Source: Pseudeuparius sepicola (Eukaryota > Arthropoda > Insecta > Coleoptera > Anthribidae). From it: a DNA stretch of 64,000 nucleotides. How positions within the stretch are numbered: the stretch's first letter is position 1; each line of letters opens with the position of its first letter. Below are positions 12,730 to 24,575 of the stretch, piece by piece. The stretch lies in contig OY987307.1 of assembly GCA_963920635.1 (NCBI GenBank), positions 22,273,735 to 22,337,734 of the forward strand, given 5' to 3'. Under the pieces are notes generated by a model, which was not told the origin of the DNA, did no database searches, and saw only the letters and a program-made list of their open reading frames with translations. Made by a program: the position numbers and the translations under genes.

Positions 12730-13234
12730 GCATATGGCGGGATGCCCTTTCCGGTTTCACAGTGGCCTACACCTTTGAGTTGTTTCAACAAACTAATCGA
12801 GACAGAAATCCTCATTTTTCTTACCTAGAATACAGGCCAAAAATTATAAGGCACGTTTATGTCTTTAAGATTAGGAATCCATGATAATATAGCAATTATA
12901 ATTTTAAATTTCCAATTATGAAGAAGTAGGTACCTACACAAACGCACATGCCACTTTGGTGCATGGCGAGCCAGGAAAGCGCCACATGTTGCTCAGCTAA
13001 GCGTAAAATTATCGAAACACCACATACTGGCATCTATCATAGTGACAGATATTAAAATATTGTGTCAAAACTTGTTTCCTACACAGGGCGATTTCCGTCT
13101 CACGTATTTTATAATATCCATAGAGCTTTTACTCCTTCCTGGGGTTCATTGCTATAAGGCGATTTTAGAAAAGCAAGCTTGTATGAAAATCTCACCTCAA
13201 GGGAAAATATATATGTATTATAAACGCATGCAAT

Positions 13235-15874
13235 TTCTAGTAGTAGCGCCATGGCAGCTGAAACGAATTATTCTTATTTCCTCCGGGGTGTTTGGAACTT
13301 GGAGTTTCCTCCGGCATTGTTGTTTCCCAGAGGGTCTCCCTTAAAATAGCCAGTTTGCATTTCGCAGCAAACCTTCGGAGGCCGGTTTGTGTAAATAAGG
13401 ATTTTATTTATATAGGAAAATATCTTAGACAATATTAGGTCTTCAAAAAATATATTCTCTTTAACTGCAGAGCAGATCTGAATCATAAAACATTTTCGAG
13501 TTGAAATTTTACGTTTGGAGATACAAGTCTGATTTATTAGAAAATAATTTGAGAAGATCAAAAATGCTTTGTTTCTGTAAGAGATATTGAATATTTTTTT
13601 GGGGAAAAGTCGTTCGACTTCTAATATCTAAATATTGCTTCCCAAGGAATTTTTTCAAATTAAGGGATGGAGATAGGAGCTATGTGATTTTATATTGAGG
13701 GTAGTGAATTTGTTCAATACTGAAATGATATTTATGAAGTCAGAATATTTTATTAAATTGCAGAAACTAAATAAACTTTCCACCTTAAGGAGAAAATTTG
13801 TAAGTTTCGAAAATATATTTTTCTATAAAATATGTACCTGAAACGATATCTAGCTAAGAAAATATATTTAAACTATGATTTCATTTTAAATAAAGACCAT
13901 TATATAGCTAGAATCTTGGGAAGAAAATTAAAAGAAAATAATATGTATATCAAAAAAATAATATCAAATGAATGTTGTTGTAAATTTATAGAAATTGGAA
14001 GAGAAAAATGTTTTCCTAATATTTTTTTTATATTTAGACAGACGAGTTGCGTTTTTGAAGTTTTCTTGTTAAATGTAAAATTTGACAGTAACCGCAAGTC
14101 ACGTGATCATTTTGCGCACAAAGTGCTGCCAAATTTTAAACAGTACTATAAACAAGAAAGTTTCCCTAAGCACGTTCTGCTTGCTCTATGAAGGTCATTT
14201 CGGGAAATACCTGTGCTGCTAAAATTTTTCATTTAAAGTCTGCAGAAATAACACCTCTAAAGCTCCTGATGCATTATAAAATTGTTATTGTTCGTTAAAA
14301 GCTTGCCATTTGAAGCTACAGCACCAGCTGAAATGAATTACTTACTCGGATTTTTCCAGAGGTTTTAGAGAGTTTGTGCGGAGATATTGTTTTCCAGGGG
14401 GAAATGCTAGTTTGTCTTTCAGAGCAAATCCAAGTATATAAATGATCTTTCGCATACATAGAAAGGGTTATGTGATAACTTGGGACTTGTTATTGGTGGT
14501 AACAAACAGCATTCAAAAGATTTAAGAGTTACAAACAATAGAGAGGAATGTTTTTCTAACCCACTCCTGACACCAAATAGCCCTTTTGAAGAAATCTTCC
14601 CATTTAGTATTTACCATAGAGGAAAAACCGAACCGAAGGAAAACTATTCGTTAATCAACGCCATTTTTGGATTCAGGGGACAGCAAAAATCAATCAGAAG
14701 GAATGTCAAGAGTACAGAACCCTTGAAATTCGCTCTCTTAGTCTTAGAACACGAAGGATTTTGTTTAGAAACTGCAGCATTCATTTTTTGTACTATGTCG
14801 GTAAGGAAGGAGTGCTCACTAAGTTATCATTACTATGCAGGCGTGTAATAAAGACAGGAATGTTGCTTGTCTCAGATAAGGTACCACAGATAGTTATCGT
14901 GCTTGTCTATACCATTGTCAAATTAAAGGAGAAGGAATGCAGACTGTTGAGGTATCAGCTTTGTATAAGAAGAAATGGGTGCTACCCTCGTTTCATACAA
15001 AATGACGTTAAAAGGGTAAAGGGAACGGTTGCAACCAACGATATAGTATACGAATAGATGACTCACGCTAATACAAACAACACGGTTTTACTTTGCTTCT
15101 ACACTAGCGTTCGGAAGGAAAAAGACGAGGTAATTGGTTTACATTAGCATTTCTTAAATTCAGTCTTTCCAATTTTTATAATGCATAATAAATAGTTTTT
15201 TGATAGACTTGTATATCGTATATATGCTTTGAGATACTTATATTTACAAAATAACCTAAATCGTCGCAAAAAATTGGAAACATTGAATGTGCCAACAATA
15301 ACAACTTTTTAAAATCATGAAACAAAACAAGTTGCCTTTGGTAATGTATCTATTCCTACATATCGTTGGTTGCAACTGGTTTCTACTACCCCACACCTGA
15401 AACCAAATTTCGATAGGGGCTTTGTACAGTACAAAAGGTGACCCAAATTGGTTGTCCGCCTAGGGGATATGGGGAAGCCTTGCAGGAGGATATATCCGCT
15501 CAAATTTTTCATTTAAGGTCTGAGGAAATACTACCTCAAGAGCTCCTTATAAGCATTATAAAATTACTATTGTTCGTTAAAAGCTTTCCATTTCAAGCTG
15601 CAGCGCCAGCTCTAATGAATTACTCGATTTTTCACAGGGCTTTCTGCGGCGATATTGTATGGTCGACGTCGAAAATACTAGTTTGCATTTCAGAGGAAAC
15701 CCAGGGTATGTAAATAATGATTTTTCTTATATAGGAAAAGGAATATGTGATAACGTTGGGCGTAGGAACGATATCTTCTCTGAAATTTGTCCTCAAAATT
15801 GTATGAGCGATAACAGATCCTAAAAGATTTAATAGTCAAAGAGAGAAAAAAAAATTACCCCACACCTGACACCA
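13235..15874 (+). repeat. Diverged direct repeats, about 1.28-kb spacing
   Basis: 14213-14575 and 15495-15874 are diverged direct copies (CATTATAAAATT...TATTGTTCGTTAAAAGC, then an AAGCTGCAGCGCCAGCT-like block); each ends at the 17-bp motif. A third, shorter copy of the middle block is at about 13235-13430. Open frames across them (14480-14848, 14761-15057) have no family match and are unlikely to be genes. Confidence 0.65.
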
Positions 15875-16627
15875 GATGGTCCTTTCTGAAGAAACAATTT
15901 GATCAAAGATCATATTGTTGCTTCTATAATAGATCTTGAATAACATTTTTATATCAACCCTACAACAACGATACATCTGCTTTCTAACCTGTTACCACTT
16001 TTACTTGACATTATAAAAAAGGAGGAAGATTTATTATCCGAAAGCTTAGATAACAAAGTTGTTAAAGTTATATTTTGAGTTAACATTTCAAGTTTCGTTC
16101 CTTTAATGTTAGGAATTTAAGAATTTCCTGGCAACTTAAAACAGTTTTCCTATAATCAGTTTGGTTCAGGTTTATGTGACGAAAAAAAAACAATTAAAAA
16201 ATTAAAAAATAAACACTATTTTGGAATTACGGGATGATCTGTTCAACCGGTTGAATAAGCGACAATTCTAGATATTATATTTTGGAAGAGTATTTTGTAA
16301 CGTATACTTACAAGAATAAAAACAGAAAAATTGTTTACAGCCTCAAAGCGAATAAAGAAGAAACTGAAAAATATAATCAGTTATACGCTTACAACTAGCA
16401 ATGGACTTCGTTCGAACAAAAAGGTACCAAAATATTTTTGCTCACTTTTTAGACTTGCTTTTCAGGGGTAATATAACAAGTGGTGTGCCTATTATCGATA
16501 ATACCTTTCGTTAATTTTACGAATTATAACCCCAAAGCTTATTATCTATTATTAGGCTTACCGCGAGTTTTATTCAAAAAGGGAATTTAACAACTATGTA
16601 ATTTAAAAAATAAAAATAAAAAAATCA

Positions 16628-16699
16628 TTCACAACCGGGATTTGAACCCAGGACCAATCGCATGCAAAGCGAGAATCATGCCCCTAGCCCATTGAGGTC
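16628..16699 (-). pseudogene. tRNA-like sequence (anticodon TGC) in right arm
   Basis: Inverted counterpart of the left-arm copy. On the minus strand it has CTCGC-TTTGCAT-GCGAT and an intact T arm (CTGGG-TTCAAAT-CCCGG). The acceptor ends (GACCTCA and TTGTGAA) hardly pair, so it is probably not functional. The B-box-like GGTTCAAATCC is intact. Confidence 0.6.
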
Positions 16700-17453
16700 A
16701 GATGGATGTTTTACTTAACTATCCGTATATAAATTTAATTACCATGCTTAAAAGTTAAATTCCATTTGACAGCTGTCATTTAGGTTGAGCTTTCGGTTCT
16801 GAATAATATAATGTTTTTTGTGCTAATAGATATTTAACGATCAATGTGTTAACTGAAAACATATCTTCTAGTCCTATATTAAATTTGGTAATGCGAGGAA
16901 GTTATCGGGTTATCAGTTTTAGCTGCCACAATATTGGTTCAGCATAACAAGGACGTAATTAAGAGAGTAGGATTTCAGCGACTATTTTCCTCGTCTTAAT
17001 TTCCACCAATCACAAACGCGCAATTTTGAATTACAAATGGTTTCTAGATGGAAAAGCTGTATGACAGCACCTGTCAGCAGTTTTTTCGAGTTTACCCGCG
17101 GCAAAACTTGACAGCTGTTGTATAATAGGTAGTATGTTTTGTAAGCTATGTGTATGCAGAATAATCTGTTACTCATGAAATAGTCTTGTCAAATACCATT
17201 CAGGCATCTAATTTTTCCTGTGAAAAAGAATCCAAAAAAGCACAATGCTAAGTAATATTTCTTTAACAAAATTCATTCGTACGGGTGCAAAAATCCACGT
17301 CTAGCAACGTGTTTTTTCGATTTTTTTCGGAAAAATTAGATGCCCTTATGATATTACTTACGAACTAACATATTATCGCTGAAATCGTCACCTGATTGGT
17401 TAATATTTCAAAAATTATGTCATTTCATTGGTTCATATTGGCAGACGTTGAAT

Positions 17454-18148
17454 TCTCTTTAAAAATGTATAGAAATATGCCATGTACCTGAACTTGTCAA
17501 ATTAAAGGGACATAACAACTTAGAATTTTATTTTATTTTGGATATTAAATTCGTTGCATGTTTTGTTTTATAAAACAATCTAAAACAATGGTGATTTTAA
17601 CATTAAACTCAACTTTTCGTCCTGGTGTCATAAAATCTTTTCAATGTAATATTTCAAAAAAAATCAGAAAAAATATCGAATTTCATTCTCTTGTCAGTGT
17701 CAAAGTAAAATTTTCACAAACCTTAATAAGCAGGTGTCCACAAAACGAAAAAATCATTGCTGTTAACCTAACAAAAAACCTTTTCCTACAAGTTCTCACA
17801 TTTTATTCAAGCCAAAATTTATCTGTCATGTGAAGTCTACCCTACGTGTAAGTTCAAATTACCCGATTCTAACTGGATTTCTCCCAAATCCAGTTGGGAG
17901 TGGTAATGAGGTAAGAGGTAATTAGGCCATTCTGGCTTCGCTTGATTGAATAAATTACAGCGAAATTCGCTATCGATCGAGGACGCTTTCAATATATTGG
18001 AAACTGCCGGAAATTAAAAGTCCGTTGCTTCTTAAAGGCTCTCCCTGACGAGTTATTTCAGCATTTTTTGTTCAACATGTTTCTGTTTGCAATTGCGACG
18101 TAAAATTTATCTACTATACCTTGGTATCCAATAGAGAAGGAATGTATG
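17454..18148. other. No gene recognised
   Basis: AT-rich. The 91-codon open frame at 17558-17833 shows no recognisable domain. A small hairpin around ATCCAGTTGGGAG/CTCCCAAATCCAG lies near 17880-17902. Confidence 0.4.
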
Positions 18149-18150
18149 TA

Positions 18151-18621
18151 CAGGGTTATTCATATAACATTCTACCCCCAATAACTTTATTGTTTTTAGT
18201 TTTGGAAAAAATGTAAATATGAAAATTGTATAAAATTTTCTTGCCATTTCAGTTGTGAATTCAGAGAAACAAATGAATGTCGCGTTTCGGAGATAGATTT
18301 ATTATACTTCGTGGAAAATCCGAGATATTCTATTAAAGATGAAAAGGGATATTTGCAAATATCATGGAGCTCAGTCCAGAGAGTGTTGAAAATTTAAAAT
18401 AAAATATATTTTTATAATAAAATATCACGTTCTATCCATAAATATGCCTTTTATTAAGACCAAAATAACAGAAAAAATAAAATATAGCTTATAGGAAATT
18501 TCCACAGCAATATTGGCTTTGTTGAATGTTCAATACATTTTATACAAGTTCATATTTACATTTTTTTCCCAAAATTAAAATAAAAAAGTTAAGGGAGTAG
18601 AATGTTATGTGAATAACCCTG
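18151..18621. mobile_element. Tc1/mariner-type MITE, 471 bp
   Basis: TA at 18149-18150 and 18622-18623 flanks inverted ends of about 90 bp that start CAGGGTTATTCA(T/C)ATAACATT. The interior has no frame. Typical non-autonomous TA-inserting element. Confidence 0.9.
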
Positions 18622-18989
18622 TACAAGCACAATAAATGTTAAAACTATAGTATAGCCAATATTGTTTCTTCGCGTCCATTCGCCATGAAATGTTCCAATG
18701 TAGTGAAGAAATTACATGCCCCATTCATTATATTACAGATTTTCCGATAAAGGTAAAAGGTTTTCCGGACAATTTGGACCCGGCAAACATTCAATTTGCC
18801 CTCATGCGCGCAACTGGGGCCGCAATAAAAGAGCTCATTTGAGGCAAAATGGTGCAGAAAGCGCGCGTACAGGTTACCTACCCGTTGGTAGTGCTATATT
18901 GGTGGCAAGTCGATAACTTCTCTTTTTCTTTGGGTAAGGAGATAATCACAAATGGCATACAAAAGTTATTACCGCATGAGTGCTAAAAT

Positions 18990-19380
18990 TAGTAAAAAAT
19001 TTGCCATTTTACACATAGCCTAACAAAAACGTAGGCGTGTTGAAATTTCCCTCAGAAATGACGTCACATATCACCATTGCCTACCTCTCCACAGGAGTAA
19101 GATAATCGTTTTAAGAAATTACAGTAAATAATAAAATAAGGCATATTTGTCCTCTTTCTTGATTACATTACATTGATTACATCCTAAATTAATTGCATTT
19201 TGCCAATGTCATTACCTGGTTAAATAGTAAAATACACTTTAAATTATGAATTTAAATTATGATATCATTATAATCTTAACAAACTTCATAAAATCATTAG
19301 GTCGGTAATGAAGTTACATTGTTCTCCTTCAAAACCCTTAGTACAAAATTTCAATACTCTAAGTTATACAGGGTGTATCT
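18990..19380 (+). repeat. Dispersed repeat R, copy 1
   Basis: Shares ACAAAAACGTAGG(C/T)GTGTTG, CTACCTCT(C/A)ACAGGA, AGAAATTACAGTAAATAATA and TACAAAATTTCAATACTC with copies at 23450, 26525 and 27055. It ends at a TACAGGGTGTATC word of mariner type. Nature unknown; no coding sequence. Confidence 0.7.
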
Positions 19381-20157
19381 TTGATAGGTACAGAAATTTT
19401 AACCACGTAATCGGGGACGTTCATAAAACCGAAAAATGAAAAAAAAAATTTTTTTAATCGATGTTTAGAAAATGGGGCAAATCAATCTTTATCCGTGCTC
19501 AATGCACGCCGCTGGATCGTCACTAGAAGCGCTGAGAGGGGAGGTCTAACCTCTCCCTAGGAGATGGAGGGGAATAAAGTTAGATTAGGAAGGGGAATAC
19601 CGCGACGTTGCCGCATGTCAGAGTGGAATAAATCTGCTTGCAGAATTAGGTACCTAGGTACCTTTGAAAATTACTGCTGGTAGGTATCCACGTTTTTTTA
19701 TGATGTCGGTTGCTGTGACGAACTGTTTATTGCTTTCTTCACAGGCGCACACAATAATTTAACAAACACGTCAGTTTTTATCACTTTACTGTTATTTTAA
19801 GTCCCTAGGCAGCAGAAATGTATCCGAGCGCCGCTCGGAGAAGTCATTGCTAGAAAACTCATTGCTGATTTCACACTCATAATTTTTTGACAAGTCTTTT
19901 GTGTAGTAGGTATCTACCTACCTACCTATTTTACAACTGATTTTCAGGCCGCAATTTTTTTATACTAATAATTAGCCATCTCTTGGGACACCTTGGGATA
20001 ATAAATTTCTGATCGGCAATCAACTGAATAAAGTATTTGTTTTAAAATACAAATTATCTGTAAAAATTGCAAATTTCCACAACCACCCATAGGGTAGAGC
20101 GTAGAGCAGCGGCGCGTTACTTTTTTTTAGCGAGTGTTCGCCTGTAGCCCTATCATC

Positions 20158-20715
20158 TCGAAAAAAGTGGGGGAAGACTGTAATTTGACGTGAATTTAAC
20201 GCGCGGCTTCGATTTGTTCATAGTTTTTAATATTTTTCAACCCTTGCCCGATAGTGCGCCACCTTTAAACCCCCTCAGGGTTGTGGTCCTATGTATTATC
20301 TACTTTTAAAAAATTATTCGTTTCCGAAAAAAGTGGGGGAAGACTGTCATTTGATGTGAATTTAACGCGCGGCCCCGATTTGTTCATCGTTTTTAATATT
20401 TTTCTACCCTTGCCTGATGGTGCGCCACTTTTAAACCCCCTCAGGGTTGTTGTCCTGTCTATTGTCTACTTTTAATAGTATATTACACACCGAGGTGTCT
20501 CGAGATAAAGTAAACTTTCCACCCGGGCGGGAGGGCGGGAAGTAAAAGTCAAAAAATTGAAACTTTCAAACTTCTAAAAAGTCAGAAATGTCGATATTAC
20601 ATACATGGTTGTAAATAAAAAATTATTCGGTTCCGAAAATAGTTGGGGAAGACTGTCAAATTGGCGTGCTTATCATTTCCGCATTTTTTAACCCTTTGCC
20701 GTTTCGGAACTCTCT
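20158..20715 (+). repeat. Tandem repeat, 166-bp period, 2 to 2.5 units
   Basis: CGAAAAAAGTGGGGGAAGAC starts at 20159 and 20325, and both units run through AATTTAACGCGCGGC and TTTAAACCCCCTCAGGGTTG. A third, diverged part-copy starts near 20628 (TTCCGAAAATAGTTGGGGAA). It leads into the CpG-rich stretch. Confidence 0.8.
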
Positions 20716-20739
20716 CAAGTTAATTCCTTACCATTCCTC

Positions 20740-21560
20740 TTACTTTTCGTAAAAACTTGGTGGCGAAATGTCGCGTAATGTCCCCAAAAACCGAAAAACA
20801 GCGACTCCTCCTGGTGAATTTAAGCTTCTGCGTGCCCTTGACTACTGCCCGACATTCCTTCGCCGAGATTCGCCAGGCGCGGGCATATGACGTTGGCGTC
20901 GGGCGCTGGCGTCCGACGCCAACTTCACACAAAAACGACGCCGCGCCGAATCGCGCAATAATTACAATTACGAATGAATTCACTGGCACTGATTCACTCG
21001 ATTTTGCTCCATTTCCACGCCGCCCGGCCCGGCCGACCTACTAAATTACAGCTGGGCGAGGAGCGCAAGCGCGGGGCGCCACTTGACATCGACACTACAG
21101 GTGATCCCCACTACTCATAACTAGTGCGCGATATTAGCCAATCGCGGCTCGCGGCCCCTACTTCTCTCGGGGCGGCGCTACTATGTTGCCAAGTGTGCTG
21201 AAAATTTACCTGATTTAGTAATTTAATTCCGTATAAATTTAATTGTGTAGTGGATTTTTACATGGATTTACCCGTTTTTGTGCGTAATAATTATACGAGA
21301 TAGTAGATTAACTTATAACGAAAGAAACCCCGTATAAATCCGCGAAAATCAAAAATCGGATTTAAGGGACTTTAAGTCAGTTTGGGGACATGTCGGCATA
21401 AACGGCAACACCGAATAGTGGTATTGAATGGTATGGGGGAAAGCTTGTGCGCCGTCACCGTACCGCCGCTCCGTAGCCGACGCGCTAGTCGAAGATCGTC
21501 CGTCCGATTATTATGGGATTTAACAGCTGATTGATATCGATCCGCGTCCGCCTGTAATTT
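20740..21560. promoter_or_regulatory. CpG-rich stretch, possible promoter or first exon
   Basis: Dense in CpG and clearly richer in G+C than its surroundings, with blocks such as GGGCGAGGAGCGCAAGCGCG and TCGCGGCTCGCGGCCCC. Two open frames overlap on opposite strands (20720-20989 minus, 20757-21044 plus), as expected from low stop density rather than coding. A palindromic GTTGGCGTCGG/CCGACGCCAAC lies near 20892-20922. No splice-bounded exon or protein match can be defended from sequence alone. Confidence 0.3.
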
Positions 21561-21838
21561 TTGGGAGCGCCAGCTTCAACAAGCAATTTATTATTATACA
21601 GAATGCCTTACGTGTGGCTATTCTGTGGTATAACAATTCTGTTTCCAAAACGTGGACGCGTATGCAAACGTCGCGTCTCGCTAACCGATATTGTTCCGTT
21701 ACTTTGCTTTGTTTTACGAACTGTCGTCGGAACTGAACCTGCTTCTGTACATTTTTCCAGATCCGTTCGCCATTTTTTTGGACCAGCAGTGATGTCCAAA
21801 CCTGTTGCAATTGCCGCTACGAATTTGCAGTGAAATAA

Positions 21839-22660
21839 CAAGTGATTTTTTCATATTTCCGTTAAGAAATGCAGTGTTAAACTTTCGCGGCCTTCGTATG
21901 AAAACAGTGCTAGATAGGTTCCTACTAGGTACCCCAATTACGCGCGAGGATAAAAGAAGCAGCTTCAAGGGTTCGCGAAAATTCGGGTTTTATTAGACGC
22001 ATACGGTATGGATCTAATTGTACAATCCACCTAGTCGAGTCCCCGTTGGAATAAATCAGCTGAGGGAAACCGAGACGTCCCTAATATTTGGCATCGCGCC
22101 GCTTTAAGTGTGCAGTGAAAAAAAAACAAGTGTTTTGTTCGTATTTCCGTAAAAAGAGACTATGAAGTGTTATACCTTCGCGACCATCGTATAAAAACAG
22201 TGCCACTAGTTAGGTATGTACTTAGTGCTTTATGTGATTTTGTGAAGATTTTTGGATAGTATCTAAACACAAGAAAATAGTAAAAATAATCGATGCATCT
22301 CAAAGGTAGGCTTTTTCATGCTATTCGTCGAGCTATTCGCTAAAAGAACCTTTAAGGAGTTGTCCAAAAATTATTTATTTATTTATTTAATCTCCACATA
22401 CACCAACTGATACATGGTTGCGTCAATATTCTTCAAATACTGCGAAAAAGCCTCGGAAAAAGCGATTCGACTGGCAACCAGTTACCTAGTGCTTCTTGTG
22501 ATTTTCGAGAGGATTTTTGGATAACATAAGAAAGGAGTACGACACCCGCAAGGAAAATCATCCAGGCATCCGAAAGGTAGTTTTTTTTGCATGCTATTCG
22601 CTAAAAGAACCATTAAAGATTTGTTCAAAAATTAGTTGAAAGACTATTCCTGAAATACTG
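21839..22660 (+). repeat. Two pairs of diverged direct duplications
   Basis: 21839-21917 resembles 22128-22215 (ATTTCCGT, TTCGCG(G/A)CC, AAAACAGTGC). 22222-22340 resembles 22490-22610 (AGTGCTT, ATTTTTGGATA, CATC(C/T)(G/C)AAAGGTAG, TGCTATTCG). The CGAAAGGTAG words resemble splice donors, so duplicated exon-like sequence is one possibility; an old tandem repeat is another. Confidence 0.5.
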
Positions 22661-22904
22661 TGAAAGAGCTATACGTCTGACAACGCTGCACGGCGGAATT
22701 GGGGGGGATCCGCCGGAACCGGCCTCAGTTCCAGCTGTTCCCGGCAAGGTCAAGGACCCATGGCCGTAGCGTCGGAAAAAGGGGTTTTAATAGCGTTTTA
22801 AAAAAAATTATTTCTGACGTTAATATGCACTTTAGAAAAATTTTAATTGCATAGGCGTAACAAGTGCATTTTTCCCGACCTGCCCTTAAAATTTCTGTAC
22901 TTAT

Positions 22905-24065
22905 CAAAGTTACACCCTGTACCACCAAATAGGTCCAAATTTCGGAAAAAAATTCGGACTACCCTGTATAAACTACCGGGCATAATAATATCTTGATAAT
23001 AGTTTTTCGAGATTCCGTTAAGATTTGCTTAAGGTATTATTTTACATAGTATAGCCAATGTAGCTCATACAGGGTGTTCAAAAGAGAGAAAGATTTTATA
23101 CCCCACACCTGACACCAGATGGTACTTTTGAAGAAACAATTTGATCCAAGATCAAACTGTAACAGCGTACGCTCTCAATTATACACGTAATAAATTTAGC
23201 TGTTTAGTTAGGGCACGATACAAGTAAAGGTCTCCCAAAATAACAAGTAAGAAAAATCCAGTTGAATACACAGGTTTAAAAAAAATCACCCACTTTGTGG
23301 TTGTATCCAATTAACCTTTACGGTTACAATGCAAACTATCCAAAATAAACCAATAAAACAACCATGATTGTAGTGGACGCTCAAAAACCGCATGCGTTCT
23401 GAATGTTAAATGATAAAAGTATAAAGTAGTACAAATTTTCCCATAGAACACATAACCTAACAAAAACGTAGGTGTGTTGAAATTTTTCTCAAAAATAACG
23501 TCACGAATCCCCATTGTCTACCTCTCTACAGGAATAAGAGCATAGTTTTAAGAAATTACAGTAAATAATAAAGAGAGGTATATTTTTCCTCTTTCCTGAA
23601 TTAAAATTTATTACATCTTAATTCAATTGCATTTTACAATGACATTATCTGCTTAAATGGTAAAATGTCCTTTAAATGTCATTTAGTCTTAGTACAAAAT
23701 TTCAATACTCTTAAGTTATACCACCAAATAGGTCCAAATTTCGAAAAAAATCCAAAGTATTCTGTATAAACCACCAGGCATATCTTGGCGATCTTTAAAA
23801 GAATCCGTTTAAGATTTGCTTAAGGCATTATTTTACGTAGTATAGTTAATGTAGCTCATTCAGGATGTTCGTAAAAGTTAAAGATTTTATACCCCACACC
23901 TGACACCAGATGGTCATTTTGAAGAAAATAATAATTTGATCAAAGATGATATTGTTGCTTTTATAAAAATGGACACGACGTACGCAATATACTGTAATAA
24001 CGTACGTTCTCAATTATTCACGTAATGAATTTAGATATACTAGTTAGGGTACGATAAAAGTAAAA
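22905..24065 (+). repeat. Dispersed repeat R, copies 2 and 3
   Basis: Two copies in tandem orientation. Each carries CCAAATAGGTCCAAATTTCG, ACCACCGGGCAT-like and TTAAGATTTGCTTAAGG words, then the 17-bp motif at 23101 and 23892, then a TGAAGAAA...TTTGATC block. CACCCTGTA and TACAGGGTG words inside suggest the family incorporated mariner-type ends. Confidence 0.7.
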
Positions 24066-24309
24066 GTAGGAGAAGTGCCCGTTGAAAGGAGGGCCATTAT
24101 TTACCAGACACCCAGCTAGAGCGTTAAACAATAGCTACTCTACGATAAACAAGTCAGGGAAACAATCTGGAAAATTCAAAATTCTGAGTTTCGAAAAGAG
24201 ATCTTTTGATGCAGGATGATGGCAGTGTTATAATCTTACTACTTGATTTGGAAAAAATGACTGTTCCCCGTGTTACGCGTCAGCAACCAGACTGAGGACT
24301 AGGAAATAA

Positions 24310-24575
24310 GAAGCTAACAAAATTCGGGAACTTTCTCCATAATACCAAATCCGGCTTAAACCGGCTAAATCAAAGGTGGAATTAGCGAACGCGGCTGATC
24401 TCTTTTTCATCCGGGTGCCGGATTTCGTCTCACCCTGTGCCGGATAATCGTGTTTTCTCCACCATTCTCTACTGGTTACATTCAATTCCTTCGGTTTATA
24501 GGTTTTGTAGAGAATTATTTGAAATTTGTAAGGCAGTAAAAGAACTTCAAAGAATAGGGAATATATGCGAAAATA
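24310..24575. repeat. Left member of an inverted pair (partner 28866-29105)
   Basis: Contains AAATCCGGCTTAAACCGGC and GCGGCTGATCTCTTTTTCAT; the partner 4.3 kb away carries the reverse complement. Roughly three quarters of positions match by eye. The pair encloses R copies and the 157-bp duplication. It may be the two ends of one element or two insertions. Confidence 0.65.

Larger units (their letters stand above)
9490..17453. repeat. 8-kb region bounded by long inverted arms
   Basis: The left arm (9490 to about 10925) and right arm (about 16476-17453) are inverted, diverged copies. Outer ends: ATTCAAC...CCAATATGAACCAATG on the left, complement on the right. Inner ends: AACGAAAGGTATTACCGATA on the left, complement on the right. 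Matching blocks include a tRNA-like sequence, the words AATATTGTGGCAGCTAAAAC and TAATGACAGCTGTCA, and their surroundings. The left arm is longer (about 1.4 against 1.0 kb), with further sequence at its middle and a secondary hairpin at about 10780-10912. The 5.5-kb interior has no long frame. It could be one large degenerate foldback transposon or two inverted copies of a family. A segment matching 9890-10000 recurs at 53195-53310. Confidence 0.7.

Noticed and set aside
14480..15057. Open frames of 122 and 98 codons
   Set aside because: Lie in a diverged noncoding repeat; the sister copy at 15.5 kb does not keep the frame.
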